A DNA stretch of 64,000 bases from Chamaelirium japonicum. Its lineage: Eukaryota; Streptophyta; Magnoliopsida; Liliales; Melanthiaceae. The DNA is taken from positions 39,342,449 through 39,406,448 of the forward strand of contig OX393553.1 of assembly GCA_947650365.1 (NCBI GenBank). Direction: 5' to 3'. Below are positions 1-10,822 of the stretch, piece after piece; the stretch's first letter is position 1, and the number at the start of each line of letters is the position of its first letter. The position numbers and the translations under genes were made by a program. The notes beneath the pieces are model-generated. The model saw only the letters and a list, made by a program, of their open reading frames with translations, did not search any database and was not told the DNA's origin.

Positions 1-779
1 TTAGTAAATTGTCTTAAAATACGAACATTGTTAATTATTAAAACTGTTAGCTTGTCACTAGCCATTTATTTGGCTAATCTCCCAAATGTATTTTTGGGGG
101 CTACTCATTCCCACAGTAGACTCTCCTGCAGGAACGGAGGCACAAGAGCAGCAATAGGAGTCCAGCAGTTAGTTTAGGGTAGCAGCTTGTCTCTCTAGTA
201 TGTCAATCTTAGCATTCGATGTAATCGAACTGGATTGGAATAATGATTTTATTATTAGTTAGCTAGTCTGATAAGTGGTAATGTGCCAGCTGAACCTTTT
301 GGGTAGGCCTCTCCTCAAGGCCCCAAGCATAGGTTAGATCACAATGAAAATATAAAAAGAATAATTGACCTAATTTGGCAAGCCAGTAGATAGGACCTCC
401 AGACCGATGCACTGAGTGTTAGGGAGTGGGTAAGATACTTGGCTCGCCGTCGGAGGCTTGAGCCTCGTGCTCCTTCAGAGGATCTTCTTTCAGTAAGTAG
501 TGACACCGTTAGGTCGCACATACTGAGAGGATACCCCTTTTGAAGGTCGAGACTGATTTAATATTTTATCCCTGTTGATTTTCTAAATTGAATAAAAATA
601 TTTTCAAGTTTCAAAATATCATCTCTTGTTTCTTTCCCTTATTTTCTTTCCATGTGTGTGAGCGTAGAAAAAGCCCAGTGAGAATCCCAATCGGCATAGT
701 TAATTGATTTGATCCCAAAAACCACTTTTTCTCACCTCACACCCCAGGAATCGATCTTCATATTTCTGGGGCATGATAT
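1..779. other. Unassigned sequence, probably internal part of a retrotransposon
   Basis: I see no convincing coding region here. It lies directly upstream, in element orientation, of an LTR-like segment ending at 2540, so the simplest reading is the 3' internal part of a large LTR retrotransposon whose other end lies left of the window. The 5' border of the LTR cannot be placed. This is inference from position only. Confidence 0.35.
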
Positions 780-2540
780 GTGTAGACCTAGAATTAGTTC
801 ACAGCTTAGGTGATGCCGATCGCTTCACCGAGAACAAGCTGTTGGCAGGTAGAGGATGTGGTGAAGTCTCCACCACGGGAACGTGGGATTCCCATTCACC
901 TGACCAAGCACGATGATCGTGTTGAACAGGAACCAAGACGGTGCACAGTTCAGTGATTCAGACACTGGTGCATAAACCGTCTTACTACTATAGATAATCT
1001 GTCCTTAACCCTGAGGGACCATGTACACTGGGCCAACCAGTTGTGTGGTGCTTTGATGTGCCAACGTGTGCGGGCCTTCTATAGTCTAATACCACGGTAC
1101 GTTGGGTTACCCGGCTGGCGCTTGAGTGATATATAATCCCTACAGGTTATCCGACGTCCAGTGTTGGATGGGTGCGGTTTGATGAGTCAATCTGTCCACA
1201 CAGTTAACCCATGCCTGGTGGTTGTCAGTATGACTGACGACGTTCCGGATGCTAGGCATAGCACCGGAAGGTGTATGATGTTATAGATGACAAGTCATCA
1301 AACCCTAGTCAGATGATCGATCGGGATCTGTCGGTGCTCCCCATCGCCCGAGTCGTATCATGGCACCAGTAATATAAGGGACTAAGGATTATCGGAGTAT
1401 AGTAGAGAACAGGGTTACGAGGGAGTAACATAAGTTTAGGATCACTAGAGTTCAACTCGCGTCGCACTCTGGGTGGCTACGCGGGTTAATCGGATTGGGG
1501 CTGATTAACGGAACTTTCGGTGTGTCACAGGAACAATTAATCAAGGATCCGGTTACAGCTAGAGATCCCGAACCCTGAAGGTTCCACCCTGTCGTTGTGT
1601 ATAGGAATTGTTCCCCGACCTAGTTGGATACGTTGGATGCGAAGTAGCGCGATGGAGCGCAAGCCCGGAGCCAAAGAACCTAATTCACATGTGTTACGGG
1701 CCGTAGGGGTATTTTGGTAAATACTGAAATATGGCTCAGAACATATTGAATATGGATCTTGGAATGAGCGGAATAATTCCAGGAGCTCACAGGTGCTGAC
1801 GGAAACTCGATTCCGAGTAGCGCACCTCACTCAGTCTCTCTTTCAGTTTTCCGCTTTTCGTGAAGGGCGTTTTCGTCCAGGCTTCACGATAGACATCGGA
1901 ATAACCTAAAATCCGATCCCCCTCATCCCTATCCACCTAGGGGCTGGTCCTAGGCTCCTTGGAGCCATGGGAGACCGACCCTATAAAGGAAATAGGAGGG
2001 GGAGGGTCGGTCCTATGTGTTCCTCTCCCCTCAGAAAATTCGAACCCCCTTCTGTGCCCCTCCTTTGTGGTTTCGGCCAAGGAAAAAAGAGGAAGAAGAA
2101 GGGAGAAGGAAGAGAAAGGAAGGAGAAGGAAGAAAGGAGAAAGAGGAGGAGAAAATCTCGCAGCTCGCCATCGTATTCGCAACGGTTTCCTCCGTCGGCT
2201 CGAAATCCTTGCACTCAGAGACGAGATTTCGAGGATTCTTCAATTCGCAAAGGACAAGGTGCTATCCGACAGTTTCCCTTGTGATTCAAGTGCGGTTCTT
2301 CATCGTTCCATTTTCTCCGGATCATAGATCCATAAGGTATGATGAAACTAAACACCTAAGTAGATGCATTCATGTCTTCCGTAGATCGTAGTATGCCTCT
2401 AGGGTGTCCACACATATGCTAAGATCGTAGATTTGCATGTAGATTGTTTTGTATCACGAATTGTAATGAAACATACACCGTATGATCTTCGGATCTTTCT
2501 TTTTGCTTCCGCTGCGACTCTGATACACGGATCCAATTCC
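780..2540 (+). mobile_element. LTR of a large LTR retrotransposon (5' border unclear)
   Basis: From about 797 to 2540 this stretch is collinear with the solo LTR at 57041-59172. Shared landmarks are the 'ctgttggc' region, a repeated 'agacactggt' segment, 'gggttacccggctggcg', a TATA-like box (CTATAAAG at 1981-1988 here, CTATAAAAG at 58625 there), a CT-rich leader, and the terminal TTCCAACA at 2533-2540. The two copies are clearly diverged. Immediately after 2540 comes a MULE intron and exon, so the element inserted in the MULE. With the TATA box on + and no other LTR visible, this is most likely the 3' LTR of an element that starts before the window. Small open frames near 1937-2391 are U5/leader shadows. 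Confidence 0.65.
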
Positions 2541-2584
2541 AACAGTATTTATATATGGGTTTTTAATAAATTCAATTTTTATAG

Positions 2585-4118
2585 GGAGCATATGGAGGTC
2601 AGCTAATGAGTGCAATAAGCCGTGATGGGGATGACAGGATGTACCCACTAGCCATTGCAGTTGTGGAGGCTGAATGTAAGGATAGTTGGAGTTTGTTCCT
2701 TTCAAATTTGGTTTCTATGATTGGAACAAATGATGAGAGGGGGTGGACTTTCATCTCTGATAGGCAAAAGGTAAATGTTAGGTTATTTAATTGTGTTATT
2801 ACTAATTTTGTTTTCTATGTTATGTATTTATACTTGTTTTAATTCTTGAAGGGACTAGTAGAGACTTTTTATGCCATCATGCCAGGAACAGATCATAGGT
2901 TTTGTATAAGACATATGTACAGTAACTTTAAGGAAAAATTTAAGGGGGGGAAACTCCTGAAAGATTTACTTTGGAAGGCGGCTGCAGCTTATACTACTCA
3001 GGAGCATGAAGTTCACATGAATACAATTAGAGCTGTCAATGAAGAAGCTTATCAATGGTTGAAAGGTGTTAGTCAAAAAGTTTGGGCTAGGTCTGCTTTT
3101 AGTCCCATGCCAAAGTGTGATTTGTTGTCCAATAATATTTCAGAGTCATTTAACAAGATGATCATGGATGCTAGAGACAAACCTATTATAACATGTGTGG
3201 AGATTATAAGAAAAAAATTGATGAAGAGGTATGCATTGAACAAAAAAAAGATGAACGATAGGTCAGGGCTTTTGTGCCCAAGGATAGAAAGCAAGTTGGA
3301 GAAGTCCAAGTATTATGCAAGGTATTGCGAGGCGACTTATGGAGGGGAGAGGTTGTTTGAGGTAGATGCTTGATCACACACTTTGGCAGTAGACCTAGAG
3401 AAAAGAACATGCACTTGTAGAGAGTGGGATATGACAGGTATACCATGTTCTCATGCTGTAGCTGCCATTTATATTGATAGAGGAAAGCCTGAGGCGTATG
3501 TATCTTCTTGGTTTCATAGAGAGACCTATTTGAGGTCCTATGAACCTTTTATCAAATCAATTCCAGATTCAAGGATGTGGGCTGATACAGAATATATTCA
3601 TATTGTGCCGCCACCATTGCGTAGGCCCCCTGGTAGACCAAAGAAGGCCAGGAAGAAGGCTACAGATGAGCCTCAAAATCCATATAAGGTGCGTCGGTTA
3701 CACCAGTCACTGAGATTTAAGAAATGCATGCAATATGGTCACAATAGTCGTACTTGTAAGGGACCGGTTAAGAAAATAAAAGTTACTAAGTCTTCACAGA
3801 CTCTCACTCCCACTTCTAAGGTACTTCATTACTATCACTAATCAATCTAGTTAAACTATTACTATATTAGTATGAACTCTTATATGATGCTAATTATTCT
3901 TATCTGGAACATAGGTTGGACAAGCACCTGTTGAAGTGCATACAGAAGGAAGAGAAAGAACACCACAACTGAACCAAGATTCAGGACAAAGAGCTAGAGG
4001 AAGGGGAAAAAGACCAGAAGGACAAAGAGGTAAAGGCAGAGGTAGAGGTTTAGCATCAAGCACATATTCACTAAACCTAGATGGACCAAGTACTCAATGT
4101 TCATCTTCTAGGTACTAA
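2585..4118 (+). pseudogene. MULE (MuDR/MURA-like) transposase, 3' exons, with an in-frame stop
   Basis: This is the C-terminal part of a Mutator-like element transposase. Exon 2585-2770 opens after an acceptor (..atag) and carries the ISDRQK segment typical of the MULE DDE core. Intron 2771-2851 (GT..AG) follows. Exon 2852-3820 contains the rest of the catalytic domain and a SWIM zinc finger (CTC...IPCSH, coded by about 3410-3455), then an RPPGRPKK basic stretch and a degraded zinc knuckle (C..GHN..C with the first Cys lost). Intron 3821-3914 leads to a last exon 3915-4118 rich in RGRGK and ending in TAA. A TGA at 3371-3373 breaks the frame just before the SWIM finger. The upstream exons, including the first catalytic Asp, are missing, evidently separated by the LTR element ending at 2540. 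The protein would bind the element's ends and cut DNA; this copy cannot make a full enzyme. Confidence 0.85.
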
Positions 4119-4915
4119 CGACCCATTAGATTAGCTTGCAAGTTCTAAAGGTTTACAAAGTTTGAATCTGTTCTAATATTCTTTTGTAATTACTTGTCAT
4201 CTAGGTTTAGTGAAAATATGTAACCGCCTGCTGATGTGGAGGACTAATTTTTTGCAATGGCTGATGATGAAGGCCCACTCTTTTTGCAATTAAGGACCTA
4301 CTGCTGTGGATGACTGATTGTGGGGGACTTAATCTTTTTGTTAGTAATGTTAATGCTGTGGAGGACTGGTTGTGGGGGACTTAATCTTTTTGTTAGTAAT
4401 GTTAAGCCTTGTGTTGATAATGTGGATGACATGATATGGATGTTTTTATGGTGAGATTAAAGTTTGTATTATGTTAATGTTAATGGATATGTTTATATTT
4501 CATCATTTTGGTGATGCCTTAAAAAGTTAGTGTATGATCAAGTTTTGTTGGAGAGTCTAGTCCCATGAAAAGACCAAGACTATTAAAGCTAGTGAATTAT
4601 CAGTTTTGTGATGTAAGTGAATTTATGATGTTAAGAATGAGTTATTTTTACCTCTTCAGGTGCCTTGTGATGTTAAGAATGATAGGGATGGAGTTGTATT
4701 CTTATTTCAATCTAGTTATGGTTCTATTTTTAGTGATGTAGCTATTTAACATAAAATGAGATGAATGAATTTAAATATCCAATCTTTGCCCAACTGAATT
4801 TGTGATCTTATAAGAGAGACAACATGCGATGACATTTGACCAAAAGAGAAAAAACTTTTCTTCATTTCAAACATTACATTACATTAAGTCACAACCATCT
4901 TCACCACAACTCAAC
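4119..4915. other. MULE intergenic region between two convergent genes
   Basis: AT-rich sequence between the 3' ends of the transposase and the GRF zinc-finger gene. It holds one imperfect tandem duplication of roughly 60-65 bp around 4296-4405 (units contain 'gtgggggacttaatc'). I see no further coding sequence. Confidence 0.5.
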
Positions 4916-5381
4916 TTAACCACTTAACTTAACAACCATGAACAGACCAATTAACAAGGCTACAATGATCAGTAAGCGAGAAAAAATATTGGTTCTCCTC
5001 TCTTTAGCTTTATATTTTGCAAGTTCACTCTGCAACTCTTCATTCTTTCGCTACAGATCTCCATTCCTTTGGATAAGCCATGTAGAAAACTGTGTACCTC
5101 GAGCACAAGTCGGGGTATCAACCCAATTAAAAAAATCACAAGAACCAGATATCTGTAATCAATCCACAAATATTAACAAATAATAAAAAGGTTATAATCA
5201 TAATGCATTATACTAAGATAAATATTCTTACTCTATAGTTCGCGCATCCGTAGAAACGTCTTCCAGGATTTAAATCGGTGAATGATGTCCTCAGTGGTGC
5301 TTTTAGACCACAAAAACATTGTGGTCGTATACTTTGGTTACCATGAGAAGCATATGCATGGCTTGACCTACTGGATGCCAT
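4916..5381 (-). pseudogene. GRF-type zinc-finger protein with C-terminal coiled coil and membrane segment, inside the MULE
   Basis: This is a two-exon gene on the minus strand. Exon 1 (5381-5232) codes exactly 50 residues and starts MASSRSSH. Intron 5231-5153 has GT..AG ends. Exon 2 (5152-4919) follows, with a TAA at 4918-4916. The joined reading shows a GRF zinc finger: CFCG near residue 22, GRRFYGC near 40-46, then C-x-FFNW after the splice, which is the family's Cys spacing and aromatic pattern. A short charged coiled-coil-like stretch (NEELQSEL) and a hydrophobic segment (LLIIVALLIGLF) close the protein at about 128 codons. One in-frame TAG, 34 codons into exon 2, lies between the finger and the coiled coil. 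GRF fingers bind nucleic acid in other proteins; the role here is unknown. It sits convergent to the transposase and inside the element, so it is best read as the MULE's second gene or a captured host gene. Confidence 0.75.
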
Positions 5382-5771
5382 ATCCTATGATAATGAGGTG
5401 ACAAAGAAAATTTAAATTCAGTAGATAACAATAACTATATATATCTCAATAAATGAAAATTCACATTTTTGTAGCTTCCAATCATAAAGTTCAAACCCTA
5501 ATTGTAATAGTTTAAAATTTTATTAATTTTTCAAGATTATTAACACTATATTTAACTAGAACCCTAATTGGAGAGTAAGATGGGTAATTGACCCTTTATA
5601 GATTCTTCCTCATAAATAGGATGGGTTCCCATTTCTTCCCCAAATTAGAGATGAGTTCTCATTTCAATCTAAACCCTAGAAAATATCAAAACCCTAGAAC
5701 AAATATGCTAAAACCATACAATTCTATGCACATTGACAACCAAAATAATAGGACAAATATTTACCTGCGTT

Positions 5772-5842
<71 letters not shown>

Positions 5843-6000
5843 TGAGAATGTGGGAGATCGGCAGAAGAGATCAAACCGAGAGTGGGGGAGGATAAATAGA
5901 AGAGATAAGGGTACTTTGGTCTGAAAAATAGAGGAAAGGGTAAAAGGGCCACCACCCATCTTTAGAGCAGTCACGTGACTACTTTTTAGCTGATTCTCCA
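5382..6000. other. Upstream region of the GRF zinc-finger gene with (GA)n microsatellite
   Basis: The sequence is AT-rich from 5382 to 5775. A (GA)n run follows at about 5776-5843, which on the minus strand lies roughly 400 bp upstream of the GRF gene start. No other gene is seen. Such (GA)n tracts can bind BBR/BPC factors in plants, but here it may be only a microsatellite. Confidence 0.55.
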
Positions 6001-6009
6001 ACGGCGCTT

Positions 6010-6131
6010 GGACGGTAGGAGGCTATGTGCTAACGTTTCAAACTGGAGGGGGTGTCATTGTAAGTTTTAAAACTAGAGGGGGTGTAAGTGAAAATATCAG
6101 AAACTATAGGGGGTGTTAGTGTAATTTACCC
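6010..6131. repeat. MULE terminal inverted repeat (right end)
   Basis: The segment holds three tandem variants of an AAACTxxAGGGGGTGT motif and ends in GTGTAATTTACCC at 6131. Read inward from the right end it starts GGGTAAATTACACTAACACC, a form commonly seen at plant MULE ends. This fixes the right border of the MULE that carries both the transposase and the GRF gene. The left TIR is not in the window, so the 9 bp target duplication cannot be tested. Confidence 0.65.
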
Positions 6132-7277
6132 TAGTTTTTTTGAGATCGGTCAGTGTCCTGATACCTTTCCAGTAATGGCCCATTTTGGGCTCGGACTAAT
6201 CCCTCGGGGAGAAGCCCGACCCGTCAGAATTTCCCACCACACTCTTACGTAAAGGGGGGGGGGGGGGGTGGGACACTTACTGTTGCCTCTAAATGGTCTT
6301 CACAATATATTATGTCATGTGTTACTTCATCTTAAGTTTTATTAAAAGTAACAAAAATCAATGGATTTTTTTTGACTTCTTTATAAAAGTTTTTGAGGTT
6401 TTTCTCATAATGGCCTCCAACTCATATTACTGAAAAATAGACTCGGTTGCTTTTTGTATTACTTTCTAGCCTCAACACGTACCAAATGTCACTTCCGAAT
6501 AACTGTTATATTTTTGTGACCATTTTATCCTTAAAGACTAAACAAAATAAATAAAAAGTATGTTCATCTTCTCTGTTTGAATTTTTTCTCGCTTCAACCG
6601 CCTCTTATCGTCGGAGATCGTTGGGATGATGTCATTTTTTATCCCCGACTTCTTTACATAGCGTAAAGTATTTAGTGAGTCATTGCCGTCGAGCCGATGG
6701 CGAGCGGACGGTGGTGATGGTAGGCGGTAAAAAATAAGAGCAGGAGGCAAGTTCGGCACGGTGTATCTTCTTTATTTCTCATCAGAAATCACTGTAGCAA
6801 CCGCAACATGCACAATATCACCCGGTGAATAGATTCTATTGTTAATGACGGATGAATACTCTTTTTCGGAGATGAATGTATACTCTTGCTATAGTGTTTT
6901 CACTGTAGTAGCTACAATAAAATCACTGTAGCAATTGCTATATGTATAGTGTTAATCGGCGAATGGATACTCATGCCAAAGACGAATGGATATTCTTACC
7001 GAAAACGAATGGATACTCTTGCTGGAGGGATAGTTTTGTAATTAAAGAATAAAAAAAGTCAAACCTTTTTGGTTAAGGACTGGCTTTACAAATATGTTCT
7101 TTGGGAGGGACTTTAGTTAATATCCTAACAACTTGTATCCTTTAGTTTAAATAAAAACATGTGGAGGGATTTAGGACTAATTAATAATAATAAAAAAATA
7201 AAGCCCTAACCCGGCATCGTGAGACTGCTATTGAATTTAATATATTTTTAAAAATATTATTTTGAAAAAAATTCCTT
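6132..7277. other. Intergenic region downstream of the NSP2-like gene
   Basis: No gene is evident. It contains a G15 run near 6254-6268 and, around 6840-7030, several degenerate copies of a 'gaatggatactctt' motif. A similar 'tatactcttt' cluster occurs at 40945-41045, so both are probably remnants of one repeat family. The 3' flank of the GRAS gene (7150-7277) is very AT-rich. Confidence 0.5.
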
Positions 7278-8805
7278 TTAAGAAAAGTAATCACAATCTT
7301 CGCGGCTGGGGATGAGGTCACCAGGAGATGACCTCGGCGACGGCGGAGGAACGGACCAGACGGACGTGGAGAGGAGCCGCCGGGACTTCCACCCTAGGGC
7401 GAGCTTGTTGGGTGCGGCCTCCTCCACGCGGTAACCTTCGTTGAAGAGTCCGAGCAGCAGACGGGCCTGGCAGTGGTTGAAGGAGCTGATCGCCACCCGG
7501 CCGAACCCCAACCCCGCCATCCACTCCCCCCACCTGCCCTCCCCCTCCGCCCCCTCCCGCCGCCGGTACGCCCTCCCCACCGCTCCGACGATCCGCGGCC
7601 CCATGATCAGCCGCTCCACCAACCCCCTCGCGTTCCCCTGCATCGGGTACCCGGCCTCCAGCGAGTCCCACATCGCCGAGTAGCGGTGCAGCTCGTCCAT
7701 GAACCGCCCCACGAACCCGCCATCCTCCCCGGCCTCCTCCTCCTCCTCCACTACCGTCACGACCCGCGCCCCTAGGGCCGCGGCCCCCGACAGGAACGAA
7801 GCCACGGACCTCGCCGGCCGATGCGGGAGGTGCGGCGCGTGGAGCACGCAGTTTACCACCACCGCCTCCCCCCTCACCACCTTCATCCCCGCCGGCCGGA
7901 ACCGCTGGTCCGGGTCCAGCCGGCACTGCCCGAAAGAGAACGGCTGCCCGATCGACGCCGCAAACGCCACCAGTCGCCGCCCAGTCTCCTGCACCATCCC
8001 CATCCCCCGCCGCCCTCCTCCTCCTCCGCCGCTCCGTGTGACGGCCGTGATCCGCACGTGCGGAGGAGGTGTCCCGTCCTTTGCGGAAACCAGCGCTTGC
8101 ATCAGCGACGCCCACTGCACCCCCTCCATGATGTCGTAGTCCACAATGTGTACCCGCCGTTCGCCGGCCACCGCCTCGAGGATGGCCTGGTTCGCTGTAA
8201 AGTGCCCGAACTTGACGTAGGGGGCCATATCCTGCAGCAGCTGGTACGCCGCCAGCGCATCAACCGGGTGGTGCTGGTAGTCCCGGTGGGCAGCAGAGTG
8301 TCGGACGCCGCCGCCTCCGCCGTCCGACCCGTTCAGGAGCCCTTGGAGCGCGTCGGTGAAGTGCACGGCGAGGCGCTCCATGTTAGACCGGCCGGCAGCA
8401 GCCGCAGCTGGTGCCAACTCCTTGAGCCGAACCAATATCACCCGGGCCAGATCCGGGCTCTTGTTGGGCCCGGTCATTGCCTCGGCGGCCGCCATCAGAA
8501 GGTGCACCAGCGGCAATCCCTTGTCGTCGTCCTCCTCCGCCGGCGGCGTCTTCCCGGCGCTCGTGGTGGTGCTGCTCGGAATCGAGTGGCAGGGTGACGG
8601 CTCGTGGCTCGTTGCGGATACCTTAGCGACGGTCCCATCATCATCGTCGATCTCGTCACATACCATCGATTCGATGAACCCGTGGAATTCATCATTGACG
8701 GAGAACGGCCCCCAATCGACGACGGGTGCCCAACTGTTCCACGCGCACCCAATGTCCTCCTCTATGCTGGTGCACCCAGACTCTCCTCCTTCCTCCACTG
8801 TCACT

Positions 8806-8810
<5 letters not shown>
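7278..8810 (-). CDS. NSP2: NSP2-like GRAS-family transcription regulator
   Basis: A single uninterrupted exon of 510 codons with stop TAA at 7280-7278. The variable, acidic N-terminus (about 1-95) is followed by the GRAS domain (about 98-486): leucine heptad region I from [15 protein letters not shown] (98-112), the VHIID motif as [11 protein letters not shown] (220-230), a PFYRE region around 365-390, an RVER-like ARGLVERL (394-401), and the SAW region with [14 protein letters not shown] (443-456) and [14 protein letters not shown] (472-485). [13 protein letters not shown] and the SAW text are characteristic of the NSP2 branch. Length agrees with NSP2 proteins of about 500 aa, which are usually intronless. 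NSP2 acts in the nucleus with NSP1 and DELLA proteins in symbiosis signalling and in control of strigolactone synthesis. Coding GC is far above the flanks. A (GA)n tract touches the ATG. No defect is seen; expression is unproven. Confidence 0.92.
8423..8443 (-). promoter_or_regulatory. Candidate miR171h target site in the NSP2-like coding sequence
   Basis: On the minus strand this reads ..TGATATTGGTTCGGCTCA.., within the codons for VILVRLKE in leucine heptad region I. From memory, miR171h pairs with a site of the form TGATATTGATTCGGCTCG in NSP2 mRNAs. The differences seen here are mainly G:U-compatible plus one at the edge. NSP2 is a known miR171h target in Medicago and other plants, so position and sequence both fit. 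Cleavage is not shown. Confidence 0.75.

Positions 8811-8856
<46 letters not shown>
8811..8856 (-). repeat. (GA)n microsatellite in the 5' leader of the NSP2-like gene
   Basis: About 23 CT dinucleotides on +, which is GA on the coding strand, abut the start codon directly. GA tracts in plant leaders can be bound by BBR/BPC proteins. It may equally be a length-variable microsatellite. The tract joins the gene to a LINE fragment upstream. Confidence 0.85.
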
Positions 8857-8857
<1 letters not shown>

Positions 8858-8867
8858 AATTTCTCTT

Positions 8868-9035
8868 AAGAGAGAATGGAATGACTTGATCATGGCGGGA
8901 GACTTCAACAGGGTAGAATTTATGCTTAGTAGTTAAGGGGTGAGGTCAGATTAAGAGGGCTAATTCCAAAGTGTTTGCCTTAACTAATTGCGAGAGGTTG
9001 CTTTCATGGGAGTCCATGGAGGATTAGCGTTTAAG
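8868..9035 (+). pseudogene. LINE endonuclease fragment
   Basis: Reading + gives [12 protein letters not shown] followed by a degraded frame with stops. MAGDFN is the hallmark apurinic-endonuclease-like motif of plant L1 ORF2. Only a short fragment remains. It lies less than 60 bp from the NSP2-like start codon, in the opposite orientation to that gene, so it forms part of the gene's leader or promoter region. Confidence 0.6.
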
Positions 9036-9284
9036 CCGGAGTTTTTTCCCCCAAAATAACCCTCAACAGCGACGTATTGCTCAAACAGACCGTACCTTGT
9101 TGCTTTTTTTGCATTACTTTTATGATCTACACTTTTTTGCAATACTTTTATGATCTTCTACACTTTGAAACAGCTTCGTGTTCATATTTTGATTTTTTAG
9201 ATAAAATATCCTCAAGTCACTATCGGTTGATTTTAGCGAAATAATATGACCAATGCAAGAATGCAAGGTCGGACGCATGCAAAT

Positions 9285-9362
9285 ATCTTGTATTTGCATT
9301 GTTGTTTTTGGCGAAGCATGGCTAATGCAAGATCCGACGCAAGAACGCAATGCCCGACGTAA
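9285..9362. repeat. Left copy of a short tandem duplication split by the copia element
   Basis: The left flank (caaatatcttg..gcaagatccgac) and the right flank (14505-14580, atatcttgcattgg..gcaaggtc) are two diverged copies of one unit of about 75-80 bp. The copia element inserted at the unit border. Confidence 0.45.
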
Positions 9363-9367
9363 ATATC

Positions 9368-10073
9368 TGATGGAAAAACCGCACCGGCTCAACCACGAAA
9401 CCAATGATCTCTTCCCCATGAGATGAACCCAAGAGAGCAAACAACAACCCAATCACAAATGCAAAATAAAATCAATCACAGGTAAAGAAGACGACTCGGT
9501 GATTTACGTGAAAACCCTTGCGAAAAAAACCACGGTGAGCAAATGCTCGGGGGAGGGCTTCACTATCAAAGGCGGCAAGCAAGACGAGAGTATAACCCGA
9601 CTCCTTCTCCCTCCTTCTAGATCTACACCTTTCCCCCTTCTAAGGCTTAACAAGTAGAGACTCTAGGAAACCTCATGGAACATACCTCCTTGCAATCTTA
9701 GATCCGATCTATTCGCCGAAGATCGATCTCCAAGAAATTTCCTCCTCCCTTGTAGAAGAAGCTCTTCCTCTCCCTTAGAAAATCAGTCATCAAAGCCCTC
9801 TCCAAGGTCTCTCAAAGCCAACCCAAGACACATCCCAAAAGCCCCTTCAAAGAGCCTTAAACACCCCAAAATGGGTATGTAGAAAAAACCGAGAAAAACA
9901 GATCCGACTCGACTTCGCCCAAGTAGGTTTGCTTAATTTTCTGCCCGTTTGTGGCTAAGGAACTCACCCGAGCAAGTCGGATTTCGCCCGATCGACTCGG
10001 CTGCAAGTCCAGTTGGGAGGGAGCTGTGCTCCCCTCCCCTTTGGGTCTCCTCCATGGGGATAGAACCCCAACA
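9368..10073 (-). repeat. Copia 3' LTR
   Basis: 706 bp, bounded by TG..CA. It pairs with the copy at 13803-14504 (702 bp). Confidence 0.95.
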
Positions 10074-10118
10074 ATCTCCCCCTCCAGACTCATGGAGAGG
10101 AAGACGCCTTCAAAGCCT

Positions 10119-10688
10119 TCAAGTGACACCAATGAGCTCACAACAGAGCTTATGTTTATCTCGAGTAACCATCTTCGTTAGCATATCCACCGGATTTTTG
10201 CTAGTATGGATCTTCTCAAGCACCATTTCATCCTCTTCAAGCACTTCCCGAATCCAGTGATAACGAACTGCAATGTGCTTGGTCCTCGGATGATAGGTAG
10301 CATTCTTGCTTAGCTCGATTGCGCTCTGGCTATCGCAATTGAGCTCATAAGCCTCTTGCTTCATCCCTAACTCTAGGAGGAACCTCTTCAACCATAGAAG
10401 TTTCTTACCGGTCTCATTCACGGCAATATATTCTACTTCGGTAGTTGACAGAGCCACACACTTCTGCAAACGAGACTGCCATGATACAGATCCCCCTGAG
10501 AAGGTAAATACATAGCCAGACGTAAACCTTTTGCTGTCAATGTCCCCTGCCATATCAGCATCTGTATATCTTGTCAGAGTCGAACTTTCCTTGCCAAAAC
10601 ACAACCGGTACTTGAAAGTCCCTTTCAAATATCTTAGCACCCACTTGCCTCCCAATGCATCTCGCCCCACAATCAACATATCATACAT
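10119..10688 (-). pseudogene. Copia RT C-terminal end plus RNase H
   Basis: The open part starts in the RT active-site region and continues through RNase H (YTDADMAGD, SWQSRLQKCVALSTTEVEY, CDSQSAI, RTKHI). Just before it the strand reads LLLYMYDMLIVG where the family has YVDD, so the first catalytic Asp is lost. After DMLIVG the sequence jumps to GGKWVLRYLKGT, which normally lies well over 100 residues further on, so there is a large in-frame deletion of RT. RNase H itself looks near complete. Confidence 0.9.
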
Positions 10689-10822
10689 ATAGAGCAGAAG
10701 AACAATGAACTTACCTTATTTGAATCTCTTGATATAGACAAAGTGATCCGCCGCTGTCCGCTTATACTTCTGAGAAGCCATAATGGAGTACTAGTCAAAC
10801 TTCTGTACCACTGACGCGGTGC

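Noticed and set aside
5776..5924. Arg/Glu repeat protein
   Set aside because: Translation of a (GA)n microsatellite only.
7318..8597. Long open frames on both strands inside the GRAS gene
   Set aside because: They are rich in Arg, Pro and Gly as expected for out-of-frame reading of GC-rich coding DNA. Only the 7278-8810 minus frame has GRAS motifs.
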